Source: Chitinophagales bacterium
Lineage (GTDB): Bacteria; Bacteroidota; Bacteroidia; Chitinophagales; Chitinophagaceae
Assembly: GCA_015654595.1 (NCBI GenBank)
Contig: JAATGQ010000260.1
Location: 1-43,852, forward strand
Direction: 5' to 3'
Length of the DNA: 43,852 nt
The position numbers and the translations under genes were made by a program. Shown here one piece after another: positions 16,609 to 25,087 of the stretch (its first letter is position 1; every line of letters starts with the position of its first letter). The notes beneath the pieces are model-generated. The model had not been told where the DNA came from. It made no database searches and worked only from the letters and a program-made list of their open reading frames with translations.

Positions 16609-17478
16609 TCAATCCGCTGTCTTCACCCCACACTCAAAAACCTCCTCAAACCTCCTCACCCATTTCTCCTTCACTTCTTCCATCAACACCTTCCTCCCCA
16701 ATTCACCCTCTATCGACGCGACCTGCTTATCCTGTATACCACAAGGGACTATATTCCCAAAATAACCCAGATCGGTATTTACATTCAACGCAAACCCATG
16801 CATCGTAACCCACCGGCTGCAGCGCACCCCGATCGCCATGATCTTCCGCTCTTTCCCTTTTACCCCCGGCTCGATCCAGACACCCGTCTCCCCCGCAGAA
16901 CGATCCCCCACAATGCCATACTCCGACAAAACCCGGATCGCCACTTCTTCCAGGTTACGTAAATACTTTCCAATATCGGTATACCACTTCTCCAGGTCCA
17001 GGATCGGATACCCCACCAGCTGCCCAGGCCCATGGTAGGTGATGTCACCGCCCCGGTTACTCCGGAAAAACTGTATCCCCTTCTCCTTCATTTCCTGCTC
17101 CCCCATCAATACATTCTCCATATGCCCGCTCTTTCCCAATGTATACACATGCGGATGCTCTACGAACAACAAATAATTCGTCGTATCCAGGCCGTCAACA
17201 GCACCTGCAGCGGCAATCGTATTTACCCCGCCGCCCACGGCCGCCGCGCTCCCGCCAGCAGCAACATCCGCACCTACCCCCACATCCACGCCAACACGCG
17301 CGGCAGCACCCTCCCCATGGACCCGCTGATTAAGAGTCAGCTGCTCCACCGGCTGAGCTACACGCTCCCTCGCCGCACTCTTGATCCCCACATTTTTCTG
17401 TAAAAGCCGCTCCTGGTAATCCCAGGCGGTCTGGTAATCCATCTGCCCCAGATCCTGGAGCATTACAATTCGTTGCAT
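16609..17478 (-). CDS. lipB: Octanoyl-[acyl-carrier-protein]:protein octanoyltransferase LipB with a Gly/Ala-rich insertion
   Basis: This 289-residue protein transfers octanoyl groups from ACP to lipoyl domains, the first step of lipoate synthesis. Diagnostic motifs are EHPHVYTLGKSG (107-118), RGGDITYHGPGQLVGYPILD, the lysine in KIMAIGVR, MHGFALNV, and the catalytic cysteine in IVPCGIQDK. Usual LipB proteins are about 210-240 residues. The excess is explained by a Gly/Ala/Val-rich stretch (about 53-98; for example VGVDVGVGADVAAGGSAAAV) inserted before the first conserved motif. The active-site parts are intact, so the enzyme should work. The ATG at 17478 gives the normal N-terminus. Confidence 0.93.
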   Translation of the reverse strand: MQRIVMLQDLGQMDYQTAWDYQERLLQKNVGIKSAARERVAQPVEQLTLNQRVHGEGAAARVGVDVGVGADVAAGGSAAAVGGGVNTIAAAGAVDGLDTTNYLLFVEHPHVYTLGKSGHMENVLMGEQEMKEKGIQFFRSNRGGDITYHGPGQLVGYPILDLEKWYTDIGKYLRNLEEVAIRVLSEYGIVGDRSAGETGVWIEPGVKGKERKIMAIGVRCSRWVTMHGFALNVNTDLGYFGNIVPCGIQDKQVASIEGELGRKVLMEEVKEKWVRRFEEVFECGVKTAD

Positions 17479-17631
17479 CCTGTAAAATTACCTAAAAAAT
17501 TCAACCCGGCAGCAACCCGTCTCTCCCGCTATACCTCCTGCCACCCGGCGGAAACAAACAATCCAGTCCGACGGCAACCCGTAATAACATCGGTGTTCCC
17601 AAATCCAAGGTACTCTCTCAAAACACCCCTT

Positions 17632-18564
17632 TCAATACATCATTATCACCCCCGGCGGCAATTTAGCCGGCTCCGGCCTTGGCTTGGGCGGATGCGCCGG
17701 ATCCAACACGGAATAGTCTACAACCCTCCGCTGCCCATAAAATGCCTCCTCCTCCGAAGTCCACATCCCATTATTCTTTTTAAAAAGTGCCGCCGCACTA
17801 TCCAGCGCCAGCTTGGCCCCCAGCTTTATTTGAAGAAGCAAGGGCCCCTTTCCCATTCGCCGATCCAATGCTTCCCGGGAATAAAACGACAGATCGACAC
17901 CCTCCAGGCAATTCGAATCAGCCCTGGCGCCCGCCAGAATATACCCGCCAGGCACAAGCGAAACGCCAATATCCTTTAGCAGGAACTCCAATGTTTTTTT
18001 AACATACCGCCCTTTAATATCCTCAAAATTCGCCCTCAGATACGCTGTCGTATCTCCCCTGTAAAATCGCAGCGGCTTTATATCAAAACCCGACGGACCA
18101 TAGGTAAAATAACTAACCGAAATATCCTTTACGGTAAGCCCTGAATAATACCGCTCTAACTCAGGCGTCCATCGCTGGTTATACTTCCGCTGCAAAGCCA
18201 CAACCGTATCCATCAACGCCCCCTCTTCCCAGTGAATATGGATAAGAAAGGCCTGCTTTTTACCAGCAATCCGCCGATCCAACTCCTGCCGGGAATAAAA
18301 ACAGATCGTCAGGTACGGACTGTACTTTACCGAACGACCCACACCAAAGAGATAAGACCCCACCGGAATAGTCATGTCGCCAAGCAGGACCCCAAGCGGC
18401 TTATGAACATAATACTCTTTATGATCGACAAAATTATTCTCGATATACGCAATCGTATCCCCACGGAAAGCCGCCAATGGTTTTACCAACGGCTTATCCT
18501 GGCACAAAGCGCCAAGCACCATCAGGCTCAACCAACAGCAATATAACAATCTCGGATACCCCAT
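17632..18564 (-). CDS. Secreted protein built of two copies of an unknown ~130-residue domain
   Basis: This 310-residue protein has a signal peptide (MGYPRLLYCCWLSLMVLGAL, ending in CQ). The mature chain is an internal duplication: copy 1 starts KPLAAFRGDTIAYIENNF and ends LTVKDISV; copy 2 starts KPLRFYRGDTTAYLRANF and ends RRVVDYSV. Shared landmarks are FRGDT.AY....F, Y...PL.(V/F)LL.D, FYSR..LDRR, and W(T/S).E...YY.... The C-terminus is Pro-rich (PPKPRPEPAKLPPG). I do not recognise the family. The start at 18564 places the signal peptide at the N-terminus; a longer frame begins at 18597. Confidence 0.65.
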   Translation of the reverse strand: MGYPRLLYCCWLSLMVLGALCQDKPLVKPLAAFRGDTIAYIENNFVDHKEYYVHKPLGVLLGDMTIPVGSYLFGVGRSVKYSPYLTICFYSRQELDRRIAGKKQAFLIHIHWEEGALMDTVVALQRKYNQRWTPELERYYSGLTVKDISVSYFTYGPSGFDIKPLRFYRGDTTAYLRANFEDIKGRYVKKTLEFLLKDIGVSLVPGGYILAGARADSNCLEGVDLSFYSREALDRRMGKGPLLLQIKLGAKLALDSAAALFKKNNGMWTSEEEAFYGQRRVVDYSVLDPAHPPKPRPEPAKLPPGVIMMY

Positions 18565-18743
18565 ACAAGAACTTAAATTTGGAAAAAAACCGGACACTTC
18601 AAAGCACAGATCGGTGGAACCCGCCTAAAAATCGGCAACCAAGCCCCCTGGCCGGGATTCGGCGAGGAGCGGCTCAACCACACAACATCACACCCGCCCC
18701 AAAACCCCACCGCACGCGCCAACAATACATGGAAGAAAAACAG

Positions 18744-18751
18744 TATTTTTG
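18744..18751 (+). promoter_or_regulatory. -7 promoter box of the rluD-like gene
   Basis: TATTTTTG is a perfect TAnnTTTG match only four bases before the ATG at 18756. Transcription would start at about the ATG, so the mRNA is leaderless or uses the ATG at 18780. Confidence 0.6.
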
Positions 18752-18755
18752 CACG

Positions 18756-19892
18756 ATGAGCATCCGCGACGACAAGCACATGGATAAACACATCGACGCT
18801 GCCCCATCCAGGGACAAACCCCGGCCATCCGGCGACAACTCGCCAGACGATGAGTCCCCATCCACCGACGGCTCCGACGAGCTGTACGAACGACTGAATA
18901 TCAAAGTCGATAAAGGCCAGGAACCGATGCGCATCGACAAATTCCTCGTCCAACGCATCGAGAACGCCTCCCGGAACAAGATCCAAAAAGCCCTCGAAGC
19001 CGGTATGGTCCTCGTCAACAACAAACCCGTCGCCGCCAACTACAAGATCCGTCCCCTCGACGAGATCGTCACCTACTCCGATAAGGAAACTCCGGGCGAA
19101 GAGATCATCCCCGAAGAAATGCCGCTCAATATATACTATGAAGACGATGACGTGATGATCATCAACAAACCACCCGGACTCGTCGTACACCCCGCCAGCG
19201 GCAATTACAGCGGTACACTGATCAATGGGGTCGCCTGGTACCTGCAGCAAAAGAACAAAGACATCAACGAACAAACCCTCCCCCGCTTCGGTCTTGTACA
19301 CCGCATCGACAAGAATACCAGCGGACTGATGGTCCTCGCCAAAACGGAAAAAGCCGTTCGCAGCCTGGCCAAACAATTCTTTGACCATACCGTCAAAAGA
19401 CAATACATGGCCCTCGTCTGGGGAGACCTGGCCGAAGACCAGGGTACCATAGTAGCTCACGTTGGTAGACACCAACGTTTTCGCAAGCTGTTTGATGCCT
19501 ACCCCGAAGGCGAACACGGCAAAGAAGCCATCACCCATTATAAAGTGCTCGAAAGATTCGGATACGTCACCCTCGTCCAATGCGTACTCGAAACAGGCCG
19601 CACGCACCAGATCCGCGTCCATATGCAGCACATCGGACACCCGCTGTTCAACGACGACACATACGGCGGCGATAAGATCGTAAAAGGAACCGTATTCAGT
19701 AAATACCGGCAGTTCGTCGACAACTGCTTTGCCATCTGCCCAAGACACGCACTGCATGCCAAAACTATCGGCTTCGTTCACCCAGGCACAGGCAAAGACG
19801 TCCTCTTCGAAAGCGAACTCCCCGATGACATGCGCGAAGTCATCCAGAAATGGAGAACCTATACTTCTACATACAAAAGGGAGCAGCCATAA
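18756..19892 (+). CDS. rluD: RluA/RluD-family 23S rRNA pseudouridine synthase
   Basis: This protein is 378 residues from 18756, or 370 from the in-frame ATG at 18780. An acidic, low-complexity N-terminus (about 1-45) precedes an S4 RNA-binding domain (about 48-110; MRIDKFLVQRIENASRNKIQ) and the pseudouridine synthase domain (about 125-360). The catalytic Asp is D185 in HRIDKNTSGLMVLAKT, and ETGRTHQIRVHMQ and ARHALHAKT-like (CPRHALHAKT) blocks are typical. The family isomerises specific uridines of 23S rRNA; RluD targets helix 69. The -7 box ending at 18751 leaves almost no leader, so earlier in-frame starts are excluded. The assignment to RluD rather than another RluA-family member is likely, not proven. 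Confidence 0.9.
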   Translation: MSIRDDKHMDKHIDAAPSRDKPRPSGDNSPDDESPSTDGSDELYERLNIKVDKGQEPMRIDKFLVQRIENASRNKIQKALEAGMVLVNNKPVAANYKIRPLDEIVTYSDKETPGEEIIPEEMPLNIYYEDDDVMIINKPPGLVVHPASGNYSGTLINGVAWYLQQKNKDINEQTLPRFGLVHRIDKNTSGLMVLAKTEKAVRSLAKQFFDHTVKRQYMALVWGDLAEDQGTIVAHVGRHQRFRKLFDAYPEGEHGKEAITHYKVLERFGYVTLVQCVLETGRTHQIRVHMQHIGHPLFNDDTYGGDKIVKGTVFSKYRQFVDNCFAICPRHALHAKTIGFVHPGTGKDVLFESELPDDMREVIQKWRTYTSTYKREQP

Positions 19893-19901
19893 GCTGCCCC
19901 C
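19875..19901 (-). terminator. Putative terminator after def
   Basis: GGGAGCAGC and GCTGCCCCC pair with one mismatch around a 5-base loop that contains the rluD stop codon. On the minus strand the hairpin is followed by CCCTTTTGT, so it could end the def transcript. Confidence 0.45.
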
Positions 19902-19926
19902 TTCAAAAAATATTCAACAGATACTT

Positions 19927-20505
19927 CTACCTGGGAAAAGTCATCTTATAATCCACCTTTATCCTGCCCCGCGTAATATCGTCCAGTTTTCCCTTCAGCA
20001 GCTTACGCTTCAAAGGCTTCAGATAGTCGATAAATAACTTCCCTTCGATGTGATCATACTCATGCAAAATGATCCGCGCCGTGATCCCATTGAATGTCTT
20101 CAAATGCGGCTGAAACTGCTCATCCACATACTCCAGCGTCACTTCTTCCGCCCGGTACACATCCTCCCGGATCTTCGGAATACTCAGACACCCCTCATTA
20201 TACGGCCACTCCTCGCCATTCAGAGATTTCACATGCGCATTGATAAACACCTGCTTGACGCCAGGCCCATCCGGATACTTCCCCTGTTCATCCTCTTCCA
20301 GATTCTCAAAGATCTGCGCTGAATCGATCACAAACAACCGGATATCCCGATTGATCTGCGGCGCAGCCAAACCTACCCCGTTGCTCGAATACATAGTCTC
20401 CCACATATCTTCAATCAACTTCTCCAAACCTGGATAATCAGGGGTGATGTCCTTGCTCACTACCCGAAGGATAGGAGTACCATAAGCTACAATAGGTAAA
20501 ATCAT
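19927..20505 (-). CDS. def: Peptide deformylase
   Basis: This 192-residue metal hydrolase removes the formyl group from the initiator Met of new proteins. All three family motifs are present: GVGLAAPQ (43-50), EGCLS, whose Cys binds the metal, and HEYDH, whose two His bind the metal and whose neighbouring Glu is catalytic. Length is normal. It starts three bases after the ruvX stop, so both are on one mRNA with the upstream PIN and DUF6364 genes. Confidence 0.96.
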   Translation of the reverse strand: MILPIVAYGTPILRVVSKDITPDYPGLEKLIEDMWETMYSSNGVGLAAPQINRDIRLFVIDSAQIFENLEEDEQGKYPDGPGVKQVFINAHVKSLNGEEWPYNEGCLSIPKIREDVYRAEEVTLEYVDEQFQPHLKTFNGITARIILHEYDHIEGKLFIDYLKPLKRKLLKGKLDDITRGRIKVDYKMTFPR

Positions 20506-20508
20506 ATG

Positions 20509-20922
20509 TTATTTTGTTCTTTCCAAATACTCCTGCAACATGATCGTTGCAGCAATCTCGTCCACCAACGCCTTATCCCGCCGCTGCTTCTTCTTCAATC
20601 CCATGTCGATCATCGCCCGCGAAGCCATTTTCGACGTATACCGCTCATCCACCATCAACAAAGGCATCGCTGGAAACTCCTTCTTCAGCTTCTCCACGAT
20701 CTCCCGCACCAACGGCGTGGCATGCGTATCCGTGTCATCCCAATTCTTTGGCTCCCCCATCAACACCAGCTCCACTTCTTCTTTCTTAAAATACTCCTTC
20801 AAAAAAGGGATCAGCTTCGGCGACCCGATGGTCATCAACCCCGTCGCAATGATCTGCAACGGATCGGTAACCGCCAGTCCCGTTCGCTTCATTCCGTAAT
20901 CTATCGCCATGATTCGAGCCAT
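20509..20922 (-). CDS. ruvX: Putative pre-16S rRNA nuclease / Holliday junction resolvase homologue RuvX (YqgF)
   Basis: This 137-residue RNase H-fold protein begins MARIMAIDYGMKRTGLAVTD, the YqgF signature with the first catalytic Asp. LVLMGEPKN, VDERYTSKMA with the middle acidic residue, and the terminal DEIAATIMLQEYL with the last Asp complete the active site. The family processes the 5' end of 16S rRNA in E. coli and was first described as a resolvase. The ATG at 20922 is chosen because it starts the core fold; an upstream frame to 20982 would overlap the PIN gene. It lies 5 bases after the PIN stop and 3 bases before def. Confidence 0.93.
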   Translation of the reverse strand: MARIMAIDYGMKRTGLAVTDPLQIIATGLMTIGSPKLIPFLKEYFKKEEVELVLMGEPKNWDDTDTHATPLVREIVEKLKKEFPAMPLLMVDERYTSKMASRAMIDMGLKKKQRRDKALVDEIAATIMLQEYLERTK

Positions 20923-20927
20923 ATATT

Positions 20928-21365
20928 CTAACCCTTGCGGGCCTCCTTCTCGTTTTCTGCCAGAAACTCCTCCGGCGTACAAACCGGTAATACGGGTATC
21001 GCCGCCTTTAATAATTCTCCTTCTGCCGTTATATAATAATCCAGCTTATGATGAAGCGCAGTATAATAACACAAAGCCGCCGGCATATTTCCCATCTTGG
21101 AATGCAACGCATTCACCACCACTTCATGACCCGCATCGATCACCTGCACCTCCGCCAGCAATGCCAGTAATACGGCCCTGGCCTGATCCGCACCATATAC
21201 TTCCGACAACCTCTTACTCACCGCCTGCAACACCGCAGGCGTTATAAAAGCCTGTATCCTGCCGCTTAACACCCACTCTATCAGCTTCCTCACTACCGCA
21301 TACCGCGCCCGCTTCAACGTAAAATCCAAAAGGATATCCTCTCCAATACACACTCTAAACGCCAT
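20928..21365 (-). CDS. PIN-domain-like protein, likely partner of the DUF6364 protein
   Basis: This 145-residue protein has the layout of VapC-type PIN toxins: an N-terminal strand and ILLDFTLKR, a middle FITPAVLQAVSKRL helix, and a C-terminal LDYYITAEGELLKAAIPVLP strand and CTPEEFL tail. The first acidic residue, normally in LDTN, is seen only as GEDILLD, and the Asp normally found in the third motif region (AALCYYTALHHKLDYYITAE) is not clear, so ribonuclease activity may be weak or lost. Its ATG overlaps the end of the DUF6364 gene by 11 bases, the arrangement of toxin-antitoxin pairs. It is followed after 5 bases by ruvX. Confidence 0.6.
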   Translation of the reverse strand: MAFRVCIGEDILLDFTLKRARYAVVRKLIEWVLSGRIQAFITPAVLQAVSKRLSEVYGADQARAVLLALLAEVQVIDAGHEVVVNALHSKMGNMPAALCYYTALHHKLDYYITAEGELLKAAIPVLPVCTPEEFLAENEKEARKG

Positions 21366-21753
21366 GATCCCCTCCTTTTTTAACTGCCGTCACCGCACCT
21401 CCACCGCCCGAAGCCAGATCGCCAGCCCCAGCCCCCGATTCACCTCCTGGCGTCAACGCACCGAAACCTGGTCCTGTCACACCCAATCCATCTCCAGCCA
21501 GCCGGAGTCCAGCCTCGGATTCACCCCCAGCTGTCATCGCATCTAAAACAGGGGCGACTATCCCTAATTCCCTTCCGCCTGCTCCCGGCAACCTCTCCAC
21601 CAGCTCTAACAGATTCTCCCGCTGCACCGGCTTCGTCACCTGCCTGAAATAACTCTCCACCAGCTCAGACACACTCATCTGCTTGCTGGCCGCATACGCC
21701 TTCATAGCCTCCAATAAGGCCCCATCAATAGTCAGATTAAGCCGCTCCTTCAT
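21355..21753 (-). CDS. DUF6364-like ribbon-helix-helix protein with a Gly-rich tail (putative antitoxin)
   Basis: This 132-residue protein has residues 1-50 (MKERLNLTIDGALLEAMKAY, then AASKQMSVSELVESYF) that match the DUF6364/RHH pattern of antitoxins that bind DNA and their PIN partner. After LLELVERLP the chain turns into about 80 residues rich in Gly, Ala and Ser (for example TPGGESGAGAGDLASGGGGA), where relatives usually have a short ordered neutralising tail. Its stop overlaps the start of the PIN gene. It is the first gene of the DUF6364-PIN-ruvX-def run, so it may govern transcription of two housekeeping genes as well. Confidence 0.6.
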   Translation of the reverse strand: MKERLNLTIDGALLEAMKAYAASKQMSVSELVESYFRQVTKPVQRENLLELVERLPGAGGRELGIVAPVLDAMTAGGESEAGLRLAGDGLGVTGPGFGALTPGGESGAGAGDLASGGGGAVTAVKKGGDHGV

Positions 21754-21817
21754 GCGACGAAGATACGCATAAAATCAAAACATGCGCACACTATTCATCC
21801 GATGCGCATATTATTAT

Positions 21818-22765
21818 TTACCCGATATGCCAAACCCCACGGTGAGAAAGGAAAAGATCCGATATAACAAAGAGGGCGAAAACAACGCTCGCCACCCCAT
21901 TAGCCGTCATAAACGCCAGATTTACCCGGCGCAGATCGTTTGGCTTCACGATAGAATGCTGATAGATCAACATCCCCATAAAGATCGCCACACCAACCCA
22001 ATACCACCAGCCAAAACCGCCATAAATCCCTGCCGTTATCACACAAAAAGTACTCAACGCATGCAGCCCCTCCGACACGATCAACGCCTTCTTCTTGCCC
22101 AGCCACGAAGGCATGGAATAAAGCTTCTGCGACTTGTCAAACTCTTCGTCCTGCAATGAATAAATGATATCGAAACCGCTTACCCAGAAAATAACGGTCA
22201 AAGAAAATAAAATAGGCAGAAAATCAAAATGGCCCGTCACGGAAAGATAAGCCCCAATCGGCGCCAGCGACAATCCAATCCCTAAAACCAGGTGGCACAA
22301 AGGCGTAAACCGCTTGGTATAGCTATAGCCCAACACCACAAACAACGCCACAAACGACAACCCAAAACAAAGTGGATTTATAAACCAGGTCGTGATGATA
22401 AATGCAACACAATTGATCAGCACAAACCGCAGCGCACTGTTCTTCGAAATGATACCCGCCGGGATCTCCCTTATCGCCGTCCTGGGATTCATCGCATCCC
22501 ACTTGACATCCAGCCAGCGGTTAAATGCCATCGCCGCACTCCTTGCAAAGATCATACACAACAATACAAGTATAAAAGTCACCCAGAGGGATCCTGACGG
22601 CAGAACCTTCACGGACAAGGAATGCACAGGTACATAATCCTTGTACAGACTGAACGGCACCTTATAACGAAAGATCGCCAGAAAAAAGCCGATCAACGCA
22701 AAAGGCATCGCAAAAATGGTATGCGAGAACTTGACCAGGCTCAGATAATTCTTAATTGTACTCAT
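21818..22765 (-). CDS. UbiA-family polyprenyltransferase (menaquinone-type, MqnP-like)
   Basis: This is a 315-residue integral membrane protein with about eight hydrophobic segments. The first Asp-rich motif is NRWLDVKWDAMNPRTAIREI and the second is DIIYSLQDEEFD; both bind the Mg-diphosphate of the prenyl donor. The NPRT.IREIPAG sequence is typical of UbiA-like enzymes of menaquinone synthesis in Bacteroidota, which prenylate an aromatic acid. A loop after the first helix (about 33-55) is longer than usual. The start overlaps the methyltransferase stop as ATGA, so the two are translationally coupled. Confidence 0.85.
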   Translation of the reverse strand: MSTIKNYLSLVKFSHTIFAMPFALIGFFLAIFRYKVPFSLYKDYVPVHSLSVKVLPSGSLWVTFILVLLCMIFARSAAMAFNRWLDVKWDAMNPRTAIREIPAGIISKNSALRFVLINCVAFIITTWFINPLCFGLSFVALFVVLGYSYTKRFTPLCHLVLGIGLSLAPIGAYLSVTGHFDFLPILFSLTVIFWVSGFDIIYSLQDEEFDKSQKLYSMPSWLGKKKALIVSEGLHALSTFCVITAGIYGGFGWWYWVGVAIFMGMLIYQHSIVKPNDLRRVNLAFMTANGVASVVFALFVISDLFLSHRGVWHIG

Positions 22766-23313
22766 AGTTTCGTCGTTTTGATAGCAGCAGCCCGATCACG
22801 GACCAATTCCCATAAAACAATCCCCGCCGCTATAGAAATATTCAGCGAATGCTTCATGCCATATTGAGGGATCTCGATCACCACATCACACAAAGCCAAC
22901 GCCTCATTCCCGACACCCTCTACCTCATTCCCGAAAATAACAGCCACCGGTCCGGAATGTTGGGCCGAAAAGGCAGGCAAAGGTACGCTCCCCTCCGTTT
23001 GCTCCACCGCAAAAACCGGACAGCCATCAGCCTTAAGAGACCTGACGGCTTCTTCCGTCGTCGGAAAATACTTCCATGCGACCGTCTCCGTCGCCCCCAG
23101 CGCAGTCTTATGGATATCCCTGTGCGGAGGCTGCGGGGTATACCCGCAAAGATAGATACCCTGTAGAAGAAAAGCATCCGCCGTCCGAAACACACTCCCT
23201 ACATTATGCATACTCCGGATATTATCCAGCACCACAATCACCGGCGTCTTCTCTGATTCCCGGAAAGCATTCACCGATAATCGGCCCAATTCGTCCATGT
23301 CCAATTTGCGCAT
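22762..23313 (-). CDS. TrmH/SpoU-family RNA 2'-O-methyltransferase
   Basis: This 183-residue protein begins MRKLDMDELGRLSV. The SPOUT fold motifs are VIVVLDNIRSMHNVGSVFRT, AVIFGNEVEGVG and EIPQYGMKHSLNISIAAGIV, which form the knot that binds SAM and places the methyl group on a ribose 2'-OH of tRNA or rRNA. There is no N-terminal substrate-binding extension, as in short TrmL/TrmH-like members. The start at 23313 is supported by a -7 box three bases upstream; an in-frame ATG at 23337 is the alternative. Its last four bases overlap the prenyltransferase start. Confidence 0.88.
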   Translation of the reverse strand: MRKLDMDELGRLSVNAFRESEKTPVIVVLDNIRSMHNVGSVFRTADAFLLQGIYLCGYTPQPPHRDIHKTALGATETVAWKYFPTTEEAVRSLKADGCPVFAVEQTEGSVPLPAFSAQHSGPVAVIFGNEVEGVGNEALALCDVVIEIPQYGMKHSLNISIAAGIVLWELVRDRAAAIKTTKL

Positions 23314-23316
23314 GCG

Positions 23317-23324
23317 CAAAGGTA
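23317..23324 (-). promoter_or_regulatory. -7 promoter box of the SpoU methyltransferase gene
   Basis: TACCTTTG on the minus strand is a perfect TAnnTTTG match three bases before the ATG at 23313, predicting a leaderless mRNA. A -33 TTG is not seen, and the box lies inside the longer alternative frame. Confidence 0.35.
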
Positions 23325-23412
23325 AATGACCGCTCATATATTTAAGACCTGCTTTTCCGATTTTATTTGCCGCTATTCCTTGATCCACTTACTTTAAAGC
23401 AAATTTTCACAC

Positions 23413-24984
23413 ATGAGAAAAAACTACCTGCTCCCGGTACTCACCGGCCTATGCTTATCCCTTTCCTCCAACCTCCTGTTTGCCCAGGACGAAAAACTTG
23501 ATCTCACCACCATTCAAAAGATCCGCGACGAAGGCCTCCAACACTCCCACGTGATGGACATAGCCTTCCACCTGACCGACGCCAGCGGCAACCGCCTGAC
23601 CTCTTCCCCCGGTTTCTTCCGCGCCGCCAACTACGCCAAACAACAGCTGGCTGCCTGGGGACTGACCGGAGCCGCCCTCGATCCCTGGGGTGACTTCGGA
23701 AAAGGATGGGAACTACAAAAGTCCTACCTGGCCATGACCGCCCCCTACTACAAGCCCCTCATCGCCTTCCCGAAAGCCTGGTGCGACGGAACCAGCGGCG
23801 CAAAATCAGCAGCCGTACTCCTGATCTCCGCGACGGACAGCGCCGGACTGGACAAATACAAAGGACAACTGGCCGGTAAGATACTGATCCTCGACGTAAA
23901 CGAGACTTATCAGCAAAGCTTCAAACCCGACGCAACCCGCTATACAGACGCCCAACTGGACTCCATGGCCAGGATCGTACCCGATACCAGCAACGCACGC
24001 CGCCGCAGGGGTGGATTCAACAGACCCAGCATGATCATGGCCAATACGCTGCGTAAAATGGCTGCCGGAGAAGGCGCCGTCGCCATCCTCAGCATGACGG
24101 CCAGAGGTCATGACGGAACGATCTTCGTACAGGGCGGAGGCGCCTATAAAGCAGATGCGCCTGCCAACTTCCTCGACATCGTAGTCGCCCTCGAAGACTA
24201 TATGACCATCGTCCGCCTGCTCAAAGCCGGAACACCCGTTACGCTCGACGCAGACGTCAAAACGAAGTTTGAAACGGATGATACCAAAGGCTATAACGTC
24301 ATCGCTGAAATAAAAGGCACAGACAAAAAACTCAAAGACGAAGTCGTCATGCTGGGCGCACACCTGGATTCCTGGCAAAGTGCCACCGGAGCCACCGACA
24401 ACGCCGCAGGCTCAGCCGTCATGCTCGAAGCTGTCCGCATCCTCAAAACCCTCGGCATACAACCCCGCCGCACCATCCGCATCGCCCTCTGGTCCGGCGA
24501 AGAAGAAGGACTCCTGGGCTCCCGCGGCTACGTAAAGAAAACCTTTGCCGACCCCGCCACCATGCAATTGCTGCCCGCACACGAAAAACTCTCGGGCTAT
24601 TTCAACATAGACAACGGAACAGGAAAAGTACGCGGCATCTATCTCCAGGGCAACGAAGCCTGCCGCCCCATCTTTACAAAATGGCTCGAACCCTTCCACG
24701 ACCTGGGCGCCGCCACCGTCACCATCAGCAACACCGGCGGCACCGACCACCAATCCTTCGACGCCGTCGGCCTGCCTGGCTTCCAGTTCATCCAGGACGA
24801 GATCGAATACAGCACCCGTACCCACCACACCAATATGGACAGCTATGACCACCTGCGCGAAGACGACCTTAAACAGATCGCCACTATTGTAGCCGCCTTC
24901 GTATACGACGCCGCTCAACGCGACGAAAAACTGCCCCGCAAACCGCTGCCACAGCCCCGTCCGACAGGTCGTGGAGGCTTTTGA
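23413..24984 (+). CDS. Secreted M28-family zinc aminopeptidase with PA domain
   Basis: This 523-residue protein has a signal peptide (about 1-25, ending LLFAQ). A protease-associated domain occupies about 130-280 and the M28 catalytic domain about 290-500. Di-zinc ligands are visible in order: H317 (GAHLDSW), D329 (ATDNAAGS), E363/E364 (SGEEEG, the first Glu catalytic), D400 (NIDNGTG) and H471 or H472 (TRTHHTNMD). Such enzymes release N-terminal residues from peptides in the periplasm or medium. The C-terminus is basic and Pro-rich (LPRKPLPQPRPTGRGGF). A strong terminator follows at 25019. Confidence 0.92.
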   Translation: MRKNYLLPVLTGLCLSLSSNLLFAQDEKLDLTTIQKIRDEGLQHSHVMDIAFHLTDASGNRLTSSPGFFRAANYAKQQLAAWGLTGAALDPWGDFGKGWELQKSYLAMTAPYYKPLIAFPKAWCDGTSGAKSAAVLLISATDSAGLDKYKGQLAGKILILDVNETYQQSFKPDATRYTDAQLDSMARIVPDTSNARRRRGGFNRPSMIMANTLRKMAAGEGAVAILSMTARGHDGTIFVQGGGAYKADAPANFLDIVVALEDYMTIVRLLKAGTPVTLDADVKTKFETDDTKGYNVIAEIKGTDKKLKDEVVMLGAHLDSWQSATGATDNAAGSAVMLEAVRILKTLGIQPRRTIRIALWSGEEEGLLGSRGYVKKTFADPATMQLLPAHEKLSGYFNIDNGTGKVRGIYLQGNEACRPIFTKWLEPFHDLGAATVTISNTGGTDHQSFDAVGLPGFQFIQDEIEYSTRTHHTNMDSYDHLREDDLKQIATIVAAFVYDAAQRDEKLPRKPLPQPRPTGRGGF

Positions 24985-25018
24985 TCCAAGGCTATCACCA
25001 ACTTATCCCCAATAAAAA

Positions 25019-25050
25019 CCCCGACAAACCAATTTGTCGGGGCTTTCTTA
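25019..25050 (+). terminator. Intrinsic terminator after the M28 peptidase gene
   Basis: CCCCGACAAA and TTTGTCGGGG pair perfectly around CCAA, followed by CTTTCTTACTTTT. The mutS -7 box overlaps its tail. Confidence 0.85.
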
Positions 25051-25056
25051 CTTTTG
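25049..25056 (+). promoter_or_regulatory. -7 promoter box of mutS
   Basis: TACTTTTG is a perfect TAnnTTTG match 31 bases before the mutS ATG at 25088, overlapping the T-rich tail of the preceding terminator. No -33 TTG at the ideal distance. Confidence 0.5.
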
Positions 25057-25087
25057 CGCCAACTTTAACCTACCTGAGGTCCCGACT

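Noticed and set aside
18573..19781. Long minus-strand open frame opposite the rluD-like gene
   Set aside because: It has no recognisable motif and mirrors a gene with clear S4 and synthase motifs; it results from the C-rich codon use of the real gene.
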